Part shown: piece after piece, positions 39,583-49,700 of the stretch | Layout of the letters: each line of letters begins with the position of its first letter | Numbering within the stretch: position 1 is the first letter of the stretch | Source: Cladocopium goreaui | Lineage: Eukaryota > Sar > Dinophyceae > Suessiales > Symbiodiniaceae | Reading direction: 5' to 3' | Assembly (NCBI GenBank): GCA_947184155.2 | Contig: CAMXCT020006745.1 | Coordinates: forward strand, 62,001-126,000 | Length of the DNA: 64,000 bases | Made by a program: the position numbers and the translations under genes | Notes under the pieces: model-generated | Databases searched by the model: none | The model's input: only the letters and a program-made list of their open reading frames with translations | Told to the model about the DNA's origin: nothing

Positions 39583-42035
39583 AATCCCTATGAAATTTCA
39601 TCGATTCCCATTTTTCTCCCTATGAAATTGCATCAATGCCCATTTTTCTCCCTATGAATTTTCATCAATTCCAATTTTTCTCCCTATGAAATTTCATCAT
39701 TTCCCATTTTTCTCCATATGAAATATCATCAATTCCCATTTTTCTACCTATGAAATTTGACTAATTCCCATTCAATCCCTATGAATTTTCATCAATTCCC
39801 ATTTTTCTTCCTATAACATTTCATCAATTTCCATTTTTCTCCCTATGAAATTTCATCATTTCCCATTTTTCTCCCTATGAAATTTCATCATTTCACATGT
39901 TTTTCCCTATGAAATTTCATCAATTCCCATTTTTCTTCCTATGAAATTTCATCATTTCCCATTTTTCTTCATATGAATTTTCCTTAATTCCCATTTTTCT
40001 CCCTATGAAATTTCATCATTTCCAATTTTTCTCCCTATGAAATTTTATCAATTCCCACTTTTATCCCCATGAAATTTCATCAATTCCCATTTTTCTCCAT
40101 ATGAAATTTCATCAATTCCAATTTTTCTTCCTATAACATTTCTTCAATTTCCATTTTTCTCCCTACGAAATTTCATTCATTCCCATTCAATCCCTATGAA
40201 ATTTCATCAATTCCCATTTTTCTCCCTGTAAAATTTCATCATTTCCCATTTTTCTCCCCATGAAATTTTATCATTTCCCATTTTTCTCCCTATGAAATTT
40301 CATCAATTCTCATTTTTCTCTCTATGAATTTTCATCGATTCCCATTTTTCTCCCTATGACATTTCATCATTTCCAATTTTTCTCCCTATGAAATTTCATC
40401 ATTTCCCATTTTTCTCCCTATGAATTTTTATCAATTCCCATTTTTCTCCCTATCAAATTACATTAATTCCCATTTTTCTCCCTATGAAATTTCATCATTT
40501 CATATCATTTCCCATTTTTCTCCCTATGAAATTTCATCAATTCCCATTTTTCTCCATATGAAATATCATCAATTCCATTTTTCTCTCATTTTTCTCCCTA
40601 CAAAATATCATCAATTCCCATTTTTCTTCCTATGAAATTTCATCATTTCCCATTTTTCTCCCTATGAATTTTCATTAATTTCAATGTTTCTCCCTATGAA
40701 ATTTCATCAATTCCCATTTTTCTCCCTATGAAATTTCATCAATTCCTATTTTTCTCTCTATGAAATTTCATCAATTCACATTTTTCTCCCTATGACATTT
40801 CATCATTTCCCATTTTTCTCCCTATGAGTTTTCATTAATTCCCATTTTTCTCCCGATCAAAATTACATTAATTCCCATTTTTCTACCTATGAAGTTTCAT
40901 TAATTCCCATTCAATCCCGAAGAAATTTCATTAATTCCCATTTTTCTGCCTATGAAATTAATTTAACTAATTCCCATTTTTCTCCATATGACATTTCATC
41001 AATTCCCATTTTTCTCCCTATGAATTTTCATCGATTCCCATTTTTCTTCCTATGAAATTTCATCATTTCCCATTTTTCTCCCTATGAAATTTCATTAATT
41101 CCCATTTTTCTCCCTATGTAATTTCATCATTTCCCATTTTTCTCCCTATGAAATTTCATCATTTCACATGTTTTTCCCTATGAAATTTCATCAATTCCCA
41201 TTTTTCTTCCTATGAAATTTCATCATTTCCCATTTTTCTTCATATGAATTTTCCTTAATTCCCATTTTTATCCCTATGAAATTTCATCAATTCCCATTTT
41301 TATCCCTATGAAATTTTATCAATTCCCATTTTTCTCCATATGAAATTTCATTAATTCCAGTTTCTCTTCCTATAACATTTCATAAATTCCCATTTTTCTA
41401 CCTATGAAATTTTATTAATTACCATTCATTTCCTATGAAATTTTATTAATTACCATTTATCGCCCTATGAAATTTCATCATTTCACATTTTTCTCCCTAT
41501 GAAATTTTATCAATTCCCATTTTTCTCCCTATGAAATTTCATCAATTCCCATTTTTCTCCATATGAATTTTCATTAATTCCCATTTTTCTCCTTATGACA
41601 TTTCATCAATTCCCATTCAATTCCTATGAAATTTCATCATTTCCCATTTTTCTCCCTATGAAATTTTTATCAATTCCCATTTTTCTCCCTATGAAATTTC
41701 ATCAATTCCCATTTTTCTCCCTATCAAATTACATTAATTCCCATTTTTCTCCCTATGAAATTTCATTAATTCCCATACAATCCCTATGAAATTTCATTAA
41801 TTCCCATTTTCCTGCCTAGGAAATTTCATTAATTCCCATTTTCTTCCTATGAAATTTCATCAATTCCCATTTGCTAGGAAATTTTATTAATTCCCATTTT
41901 TCTTCCTATGAAATTTCATTAATTTCCATTTTTCTCCCTATGAATTTTCATTAATTCCCATTTTTCTCCCTATGAAATTTCATTAAGTTCCATTTTTCTC
42001 CCTATGAAATTTGAATGATTCCCATTTTTCTCCCA
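39583..42035. repeat. 32-bp satellite array, roughly 75 units
   Basis: The consensus unit reads approximately ATGAAATTTCATCAATTCCC followed by ATTTTTCTCCCT, 32 bp. Units vary by substitutions and occasional indels, with recurring variants (CATTCAATCCC, GAATTTTCATTAATT). Because 32 is not a multiple of 3, open stretches in it are frame-rotating artefacts. No gene is present. Confidence 0.92.
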
Positions 42036-42388
42036 TTTTTTCCCAAAAATTGCTGGAAAATGGCCGAGGCAGCCTGGACGATGGCCTGGTTTCAGCCCTT
42101 ACAGCTCTGACCGAGTCAACATGTCCCAGTGGGGAAATGAGTCGAAGATTGTGGGCTCCCCTCGAAAAATGCAAGGGAGAATCCGTTGAGATCAAGACAT
42201 GTAGAAATAGCTGTTCAAAATTATGAAAATCATAATTATGTGGATGATGATTAATGATAACCCATAGTTATCATAGCATTATTATATAAGATATATAAGA
42301 TAAGATATGTGATTATCAATGATAATTATGGCTTATATGAACCACTACAATTGTGGTGGTTTCATAGAGTGTTAATGATAATACGGTG

Positions 42389-42504
42389 GATGGGCCAGCG
42401 AAATCGTGCACCAGTTTTTCTAGGTCAGTGGTAGACATCCCATTGTTTTTGTTGGGTTAAAAAAACCATCCAGTTGGTGATGCAGAGATCTTCGCTGGCC
42501 CATC
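42389..42504. repeat. Foldback element with 14-bp perfect inverted ends
   Basis: GATGGGCCAGCGAA at 42389-42402 is the exact reverse complement of TTCGCTGGCCCATC at 42491-42504. The 116-bp unit has no coding content. Confidence 0.7.
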
Positions 42505-43106
42505 TACAGGGGATAATATGAATGGGATAATATAGGAACATAGAATAGAATAGATTAGATTATCCCTAATATCCCATTAGTAATATCCCATTAGGGCCTG
42601 AATGGGATAATATTAGGGATATAATAGAATAGAATAGAATAGAATGGGATTTTTTACTGGATATGTGTCTGCGAAAAAAAAACCTGGCCACGGAAAATCC
42701 CATATTTTAATAGAGGTTTCTTGCTGGGAGTGGAGTTTCTCATCCATTTTTCTGGGGGAGTTTCCAGCCCCAGCCACTTTTGATGGAACCAAGAGGGTCA
42801 TCCCGGTCCTCCCCAAAAAGATGGAGAACAGGTGGTACTATCAACACCACTTCTTTTCAGAGGTTGTACTTTCTATCCATTCTTTTTGTGGTTGCTATCC
42901 TATCCATTCACAGAAAATATATTTGACTAGGGATACATTCTTGCACCAATAGAAATGGGAACATAAGCAACAAAAACGGGGGATGAAATGTCCAACAATG
43001 GGTCCGATTCCTACAGCAACAAGTGGGATTCAGCCAGTAATGGGGATTCACAAGTGTGGATGGGTCAATAAATTGAGGTCCCTGAACACACTCAAATGAA
43101 CATTCA
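42505..43106. other. AT-rich stretch with short GGGATAATA and AATAG repeats, no gene
   Basis: From about 42510 to 42655 the words GAATGGGATAATAT and AATAGAATAG recur imperfectly. The rest is unique sequence without a supported reading frame. Confidence 0.5.
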
Positions 43107-43210
43107 TACCCTCTGGTAAACTAACATAGCTATTGAAAATAGCCATGTTATAGTTGATTTACCCATTGAAAATAGTGATTTCTATAGCTATGTTTGTTTA
43201 CCAGAGGGTA
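43107..43210. repeat. Palindromic TACCCTCTGG element, full copy
   Basis: The 104-bp unit has TACCCTCTGGTAAAC and GTTTACCAGAGGGTA ends, 15 bp and perfectly complementary, with further inner pairing (CATAGCTAT). Confidence 0.8.
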
Positions 43211-43364
43211 AGTTTTCAGTTTTGACCATTCCATTTTGGCTGGGCCCTACATATGACGCATATGTTGGTTGGATCAGTCGATCACCACCAGAAACCATGC
43301 CAAGTAGTCGGGGATTTACACCATGATGCGGGACCACTTTTGGGATTAGATCGAATAGATCCAA

Positions 43365-43448
43365 TGCCCTCTGGTTGTCTAACATGATGATTTATGATGA
43401 TATTTAAAATGGTCATTTCCTATAGCTACGTTAAATTACCAGATGATA
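43365..43448. repeat. Palindromic element, degenerate copy
   Basis: It starts TGCCCTCTGGTTGTCTAACAT and ends TACGTTAAATTACCAGATGATA. The ends pair with mismatches. Confidence 0.5.
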
Positions 43449-43633
43449 CGAATACCTCCGGGCTTTCGTTTGGCAATCTGCAAGTTTGAGGGAGCCTCGA
43501 CGAGCTGCTCAACAGCTCCCTCTGGATTGAGGTACTTGTAATATCAGTACTTTGATCTTTGTATATCTATCTATATATCATATATTATATATTGTTGATG
43601 TATATTATAATACACATAGATCATATATCAGTA

Positions 43634-43690
43634 TCTATCGTTGTCTATCGTTGTCTATCGTTGTCTATCGTTGTCTATCGTTGTCTATCT
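43634..43690. repeat. 10-bp tandem repeat TCTATCGTTG, about 5 units
   Basis: Five near-perfect units are followed by a TCTAATCTAATC-type run to about 43740. Confidence 0.85.
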
Positions 43691-44207
43691 TCTATCTAAT
43701 CTAATCTTAATCTTATTCTAATCTAATCTAATCTATCTATACGTGCATGTAATATACAAAATACCTATTTCAAAAGCTTGTAGAATGAAAATCTATCCGC
43801 GCATGGCTCCTGCACTTAGGTGTGCCCAAGGACTCCGGAGTGAGTGAGGGACCCAAGGATGACGACACGGACCTCCGATGGCAATCGATGTGGGTTGCAG
43901 TAGCAGTGTACCAGCCATCCATCCATCATTTCCATACCATTTGGGGGTTTCCAGGGTCATTGGGGGATCCCCAAAATGCTTGGTTTATAGTGGAAAATCC
44001 TATGAAAATGGGTGATTTAGGGGTACCGCCATTTTCGGAAAACTCCATTTAGCTGAAATCTAGAAACCAATTGCTCAGCGCTGGGTTTTTCGCAGTCTCG
44101 GAAGCTGATACTTTTGAATAGCTTCTCGGGCCAGATGTGTGTGAAAACCATGAGGACAACTCCAAAGGAGAACGAATGGGGATGTACAAATAACCATCTG
44201 AATATGA

Positions 44208-44314
44208 TACCCTCTGGTTATTTAACATAGCCATGGAAAATCACCATTTTTAATAGGTAAACCATCTATAAATGGGCCATGGCTTCCATGGCTATGTTAA
44301 ATAACCAGAGGGTA
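44208..44314. repeat. Palindromic TACCCTCTGG element, full copy
   Basis: This 107-bp unit is the best preserved. It has TACCCTCTGGTTATTTAACA and its exact complement at the right end, continuing through TAGCCATGG, so the arms are close to 30 bp. Confidence 0.85.
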
Positions 44315-45839
44315 CCTCAAAGCGGAATGCCGACACCATTTTTCATCATGAGAAAATAACGCCCAATTTTAGGGGCTCGCCAACTTACAACCCAAGAATA
44401 GCTAGCTGTCAGATCTTCGTCACTTTCCGAATAGCACCTGATAACAGACTCCCTTTGATTGGTTTGAAGAATGTGTTTAAAGAACGAAATGGGATGATAA
44501 TCCCAATGCTCTCTGTGGGGATGGCTCAATCACCAGCCAGTAGTATATCATGTATTTTTTTCCATTGTGGTCAGCTACTTGTATACACAATATGGGACAA
44601 ACATCACCATTTTTCGGAGACAAATCCGTCAATTCTGCAGATAAATACATACAAAATCACACAATATCGCACAAAATAAATGCAAAATACATGCACAATA
44701 CATACCAGAGCCACCGGTTTGTGGTGACACCTCCACCGCCATCTCTGATCACCTCGCATGTTCTGGGCTGTTTTCCGGGGGTTTTTGGAGGCCTTTGAAG
44801 AGCGAGGTGGGGCGTCAAACTCGGCATCTGCTTCAACAGATCGAAGGCAGAAGGGACCTGGGGTTTCCAAAGTCACGGGTACCCCTTTATTGCTCGCTGG
44901 ATGGTTTATTTCATGGAAAATCACCACCCAAAAAAGGATGATGGCTGGGGGTACCCCTGTTTTAGGAAATCCCATATACTCTGGCCATATCTCGTCAATA
45001 CACCGAGAGTGGCCAGGTCTTGTGTTTCCATGGTCTCACTTGCGTGCGTCAGGTACTTGTAAGGCTGTTGTTGGGGCCTCAGCCGCTGCCAGACTTCTTC
45101 GAACCTCAAGAAAATCTAAAGTCCAAAAGGTTGGGCGGCTTCGAGAATTCGTTACCAGTGGATTTTGAACGACATGGCAAGGGCTCACAAACGTTCATAA
45201 ACTACGCCCTGTGACAGTGCATTGGTATACATTGATCATCTTTGGTTCACATAGCGTCAAAGGCTTCCTAATCCAGCTGAGTCACTTTGTTAAAGGCGCC
45301 CTCTCCCTTTCTCAAGGGGGCCCAAAATGGCGATTCCATGAGGATTCCTACAAAATTGCTAGGTAGCTTTAGCATGTATATAGCAATCTTTAGATATCTG
45401 AAGTGTGATCAATCAGCAATGTCTGGTCAAAGAAATGCACCAAGACCATCCAAGATCCACTGTAGATCATGTCTGCAGATTCTCGGCAGCTCCAGAGATA
45501 ACTTTCCAGCTTGACTTGCCAATTTCTTACCCATACTGTGGATGGTATTGGATGGTCATCCGCCAGTTCATAAGGCCAATTTTCTACCATTTTGTTTGGC
45601 TTCCCTATTGACGCTTGGATGACCAGGGCCCCATTCATCCCACGTAACTTGACCATAGCACATCTAGGAATTGCAATAATTCTTTAAGATTACCGCTCTC
45701 AACTAAGTGGTGTTCCACCACTCCAGACTAGGACAAACTATCCAAGCAATCCAAGTGAATCCTCTTCCAAACCTCTTTTCTCACCTTTTTCTGTATATCA
45801 AAAATTGTATACACCCAAAATTGGATGGTAAATTCTTGC
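44315..45839. other. Gene-free stretch
   Basis: No supported gene or element is present. Short open frames such as 44758-45168 have no recognisable motif. Confidence 0.45.
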
Positions 45840-45890
45840 TACCCTCCGGTTTTCCAACATAGCTATGGAAAATGACATGATGATTTGCCG
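45840..45890. repeat. Palindromic element, left arm only
   Basis: TACCCTCCGGTTTTCCAACATAGC then TATGGAAAATGAC matches the left arm of the family. The right arm is not found. Confidence 0.45.
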
Positions 45891-46255
45891 TTTTTATCCA
45901 ATGTGAGCAGTGGCTGCAAGACACCCCCCTTCCGTGGATGATTAGTTCGGGGATTTTTAGAAAAGCTCACCAAGATTCATTGGGAAATCAAAACGTAGTT
46001 TTTTACCCTGCTTCCTTTACAACAACCATGATTGGGGATGGTTGGTATGTTGGTATCGCCATAGAAATGCCATAAAAAAATGGCGAAAATCCTTGGTGAC
46101 CGCCCTGGTTTTTTGAGGTGACCGTCCTGGTGGACTCGTTGAGAGAACCCAACCCGGATCCAGTGGCCTTTGACCAGCCGCTTGGGATGACCTGGGATGA
46201 TGGGATGATGGGGTGGATCGGTGCTGATAAAAAAATTGGCGCTTAAGACACATAT

Positions 46256-46648
46256 CATACATACATACATACATACATACATACATACATACATACATAC
46301 ATACATACATACATACATACATACATACATACATAAATACATACAACATACACATAAACATACATCATACAAAGATAATCATATACATACATACATACAT
46401 ACATACATACATACATACATACATACATAATATAATACATACATACATACCATACATACATACATACATACATACATAACATACAGACATACATACATAC
46501 ATAGTACATACAACATACATAACATACATACATAATATACATACCTACCTACACATACATACATACATACATACATACATACATACATACATACATACAT
46601 ACATACATACATACATACATACATACATACATACATACATACATACAT
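46256..46648. repeat. (CATA)n microsatellite
   Basis: A near-continuous tetranucleotide array has a few interruptions. YR-2 begins directly at its right end. Confidence 0.95.
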
Positions 46649-46698
46649 GCACTTCTAAGTTCGATGGTGAAATGCATGTTCCTTGCCGCTCAAGACAA
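46649..46698 (+). repeat. YR-2 split direct repeat A1
   Basis: This 50-bp sequence is identical to 53961-54010. The first small ORF starts inside it, at 46672. Confidence 0.9.
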
Positions 46699-46956
46699 AT
46701 GCATGTAGATTTAGCCGATAGGGTCTGGAAGTGGCTGGCCTTTGCTAACGAGTTCTCTCGATTTGCCTCCTGCCCATTTCACTGCCATCCCTCTTGCATT
46801 GCCTGGTTGGCCTGTGGACTTTGTATCGGATTCTCCTGTGGCTTGATTGTTTCTGGACTTCTGCTTGCCCTTTGGATTTTCCGTGTCCCTCTGCGCCATT
46901 TCTTGTTTCCAGCTCCTGCTGCTCCAAGAACCAGGCTGGCACGATATCTTGAATGA
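46672..46956 (+). CDS. YR-2 small ORF with a membrane-like helix
   Basis: The 94-codon frame has one strongly hydrophobic stretch (about residues 43-67, with CGLCIGFSCGLIVSGLLLAL) after a Cys-rich segment and before a Pro/Arg-rich tail. It could be a membrane anchor. I recognise no family. Two ATGs are possible: 46672 inside A1, and 46699 exactly after A1. The second would keep coding sequence out of the repeat. The stop overlaps the next start as ATGA (46953-46956), typical of coupled reinitiation. It may instead be a leader frame without a product. Confidence 0.4.
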   Translation: MHVPCRSRQMHVDLADRVWKWLAFANEFSRFASCPFHCHPSCIAWLACGLCIGFSCGLIVSGLLLALWIFRVPLRHFLFPAPAAPRTRLARYLE

Positions 46957-47594
46957 GCTTTCCTTTTACCTCCAGTGAGCTTCGTGATCTCATTGAGAGG
47001 CTTGAAAGGTTGGAAGTTTGGCAGAAGAACCAGGAATCTGCCAGTTCGTCGAAAGGGACAGGGAAAGGTTATCGTAGAGGTGATCCAAAGGCCCGTGCTG
47101 CAGCTGCGAGCACATCCATTCCCAAAACTACCTTCCCGGGCATTCCTCAGCTTGCCCGTTTGTGGATGTTGGAAAAAGAGGCAGGACCAGACTTTGTTGG
47201 CCCTGAGTTCCGAACCCTTGATCAGGGTCCAGGGCCAGTTCCGGCCTTTGTGGAAGAGCAGGCGGCTTTTATTGCTTGGGATCAGACCGAGGCCTTGAAT
47301 CGTGTCCACCTTGCGTTTTCTGCGGGCTTTTGGGCCAGACTTGCATTGGAGACTTTCACGGATCAGATTGCCCCGGCAGTGATTTCTGAGAAAAGTTCTC
47401 ACTTCATTGTTCTCCGTGCTTGTGGGCTCGGCGGTGCCGTTCGATTTGGATCTGAGGCTGATTTCAATCACTTCCGTCAGCAGATTTTTGCAGGAGGTTG
47501 TGTATTTCACGGTTTCGAAACAGAGACAGAGATTGAAGTCTTTTGCCAGGGAGCACACATTGCAGTTCCCCCTCTCTTCCGTAAGAAATGCTGA
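46953..47594 (+). CDS. YR-2 gag-like ORF 1
   Basis: The 213-codon frame starts with an amphipathic stretch (SSELRDLIERLERLEVWQ) likely to form a coiled coil. A Lys/Arg/Ser-rich segment and a globular part follow, with FPGIPQLARLWMLEKEAG, AALNRVHLAFSAGFW-type and FRQQIFAGGCVFHGF stretches. I recognise no named domain. Its position before RT and its coiled coil suggest a structural Gag role, which is inference. The stop overlaps the next ATG (ATGCTGA at 47588-47594). Confidence 0.55.
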   Translation: MSFPFTSSELRDLIERLERLEVWQKNQESASSSKGTGKGYRRGDPKARAAAASTSIPKTTFPGIPQLARLWMLEKEAGPDFVGPEFRTLDQGPGPVPAFVEEQAAFIAWDQTEALNRVHLAFSAGFWARLALETFTDQIAPAVISEKSSHFIVLRACGLGGAVRFGSEADFNHFRQQIFAGGCVFHGFETETEIEVFCQGAHIAVPPLFRKKC

Positions 47595-49252
47595 GTAAAG
47601 AAAATGTGAGGCCTGCAAGTAAAGGTGAACCTACCTTGCTTGTGCTTACAGTACCTGCCGTTGCCTCTTCAGTAGGGGATGAAGTAGACGTGTATGCGCT
47701 GCCTCTGGAATTCAGAAAAGGGGGCTTACTTTTAGCCCTCCCGCATGACAGCCTTTCCGCACAGACCCTTTCAGATGGTCAAACAGGATCTGATGAACAT
47801 CCATTTGGCCCGAATTCAATTTTTTCTGCAGGCCTATTAGAAGAATCAGATGATCTCCCGACCCCAGTTGCAGTGCCTCTTGGGATTGAGGCTCAGGTGC
47901 TTGTGGTTGATGTGCATGATGACATTTTGTCAAAATGTAGGGAGTACGATCCAGTCTCGGACTCCCTTGCGACGATCCTGGGTTTTTCAAATGATCATCC
48001 ATCCAGTCTGCCTGATGTATCCGTGCTCTTGGCTCAGGTCAGTGAGTGGCTTCTTCAGAGATCTGATGATAGGACGGGTTTTTACTCCGCTCAAGAAGAC
48101 CAGGAAACAAACCCTCCAAAAGCTGCTACTGCGCCCAAGAAAGCCGCTGCCAAGAAAGTATCGAATGCAATGATTGCCGACCAATTGACGGCAGTGGTTG
48201 CCCAACTTCAGCTGATCACTCAACGTCAGGATCGCATGGAACAGATGGCAAGCTCTTTTGCCGCCGATGCGCCAGGACAGTATGTTGGGCCGGCTTCCAA
48301 ACTGCCGGCTGTGTCAACAGGGTTGCCGAATCCCAGTGGCGTATCACAGACCATTGGAGCAAAAGCACTGAGCCTAATAGGACCTCCTCCCAAGACGAAA
48401 AATGTGGTCGGGCCCCAATGTGCAGCCGTTGTCGAAGGAGACGAGCCGTACGATGCCTTGCAGCCCCAAGAAGGTTCAGATGGAATGCTTGCTGCACTGA
48501 CCAACCAGAGCACAGCGCTGACGGCCTTGGTAGCTCACCTGACGGCCCAGTCAGGGGACGTCCTAGGAGATCTTGCTACACCAGGGCAAGTTGGGAGTTC
48601 AACAAAAGGCGTTCAACGCAGAGAGAAAATGCAGAACGATCTAGCTTGTGGAAACAGCCAGTATTTCTTGCAGATGATGCAGCAATTGCACCGCAGACTT
48701 CATCCCTCCAAGCCGGTCCCTCAGACAGAGGAAAATCTGAAATCCCTGTCGGTGCTGCAATACCTAGAAAGGCAAGGAGGTTACCGGAACAATCGGGAAT
48801 TAGGTTTAGTTGCCTGGGTACTAGGTCATGCAATAGATGCTGCGTCAGCAGGAGACTTTCATATGACGAAGGAACTGCTCGCTTTGCTGATGGTTTCGGT
48901 CGAACAAGCTGTGATCGACAGAGGAGACTGGACGCTGGCCTTCATGCTGACCTTGATGGAGGAACCCCCAATCCAAGTTTTCCAAGATCGGACCGCCAGC
49001 ATAGCTCACCATGCGAGGCCTTTTGGCCCCCTAGTTCCACCGCCGTGGACTGCAGTTTGCCTAGCTTATCTGAAAGATCTGGAAGTGCTTTCCACAAAAA
49101 AGGGGGAGACAGCAAAACGCAGTGCAAAGGCGCCCTCCCAAACCGAAGGCAGTCCAAGCACAGCAGCTATCGAACCGGATCGCGAAGCATCCCCGAAGAG
49201 GAAGCCGAAGTTTCCTCGCAAGCCAAAAGCAAAGGCCGCTCCAGAGGCCTAA
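47588..49252 (+). CDS. YR-2 gag-like ORF 2
   Basis: This 554-codon frame overlaps the previous stop. Residues about 195-225 form a predicted coiled coil (MIADQLTAVVAQLQLITQRQDRME cut around 200). A Pro/Gly-rich linker follows. Residues about 350-500 are a helical domain (YFLQMMQQLHRRLHP, YRNNRELGLVAWVLGHAI, LTLMEEPPIQVFQD). The tail is Lys/Pro-rich (KRKPKFPRKPKAKA). I have seen this arrangement as the Gag-type protein of dinoflagellate YR elements. Assembly and RNA binding by the basic tail are inferred. In the last 830 nt the -1 frame is also open, and the likely pre-RT coding region continues in that frame. Confidence 0.65.
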   Translation: MLSKENVRPASKGEPTLLVLTVPAVASSVGDEVDVYALPLEFRKGGLLLALPHDSLSAQTLSDGQTGSDEHPFGPNSIFSAGLLEESDDLPTPVAVPLGIEAQVLVVDVHDDILSKCREYDPVSDSLATILGFSNDHPSSLPDVSVLLAQVSEWLLQRSDDRTGFYSAQEDQETNPPKAATAPKKAAAKKVSNAMIADQLTAVVAQLQLITQRQDRMEQMASSFAADAPGQYVGPASKLPAVSTGLPNPSGVSQTIGAKALSLIGPPPKTKNVVGPQCAAVVEGDEPYDALQPQEGSDGMLAALTNQSTALTALVAHLTAQSGDVLGDLATPGQVGSSTKGVQRREKMQNDLACGNSQYFLQMMQQLHRRLHPSKPVPQTEENLKSLSVLQYLERQGGYRNNRELGLVAWVLGHAIDAASAGDFHMTKELLALLMVSVEQAVIDRGDWTLAFMLTLMEEPPIQVFQDRTASIAHHARPFGPLVPPPWTAVCLAYLKDLEVLSTKKGETAKRSAKAPSQTEGSPSTAAIEPDREASPKRKPKFPRKPKAKAAPEA

Positions 49253-49700
49253 AAGATGAGACGCCTAAGCAGAAGTTCATAAGGTGCAAAGACGCCTCTG
49301 AACCTGTAGCTCATGTAATTAATGATAGAGTTAACCATAAAACTTTTGACTCTGTTTGCATGAAATGCCGGTCATGTCCTTGTCAATGCCTATCCGAGGA
49401 TGACCCTTTTGAAGTGCAAGCCCCGAAGCATACAAGAATTCATAGGAGCCCTGTGGACACCCTGTCCTTTAAAAAATGGTGTTCATTTTTGGCCATTTCA
49501 GTATTGAGGACACGCTCCTCCTTTTCAGCTTTTCTTCATGCCACTTTGCACCTGCAACGAAGCACTGTGACTTCGTCATCGCCGGCTTTCCCCTTGCCAG
49601 TCCCATACTGTGGAGTTTTTGCAAGGATGCCTCCAGGTCTTTCATCTTCCAAGAGGAATCGTTGCCACTTTAGGCGAGCTTTGCACGTTGCGCAGTGGCC
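49253..49700 (+). CDS. YR-2 pre-RT segment in the other frame
   Basis: After the gag-like stop, coding continues in the frame one base back. It contains CMKCRSCPCQC, a compact Cys cluster that may bind zinc, and PLPVPYCGVFARMPPGLSSSKRNRCHFRRALHV in pieces. I recognise the second part as the stretch that normally leads into RT in these elements. The frame is open to 49782, but family similarity moves to the RT frame at about 49680 (SGRRFHQLIARLSELS). Some residues expected between the two appear to be missing, so a small deletion with a frameshift is likely. Confidence 0.5.

Noticed and set aside
39583..42035. CRISPR-like array because of about 32-bp regular units
   Set aside because: There are no unique spacers between units, the unit itself is contiguous and diverging, and there is no cas gene. 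It is a satellite.
43231..43241. CCATTTTGGCT, matching the core of the dinoflagellate spliced leader
   Set aside because: Only 11 bases match, and the flanks differ on both sides. It is palindromic low-information sequence and probably chance.
48418..49252. Separate protein in the second frame overlapping gag-like ORF 2 of YR-2
   Set aside because: Over this span the composition looks like a frame shadow (many Arg, Ser and Cys). Only the part after 49252 resembles the expected pre-RT segment.
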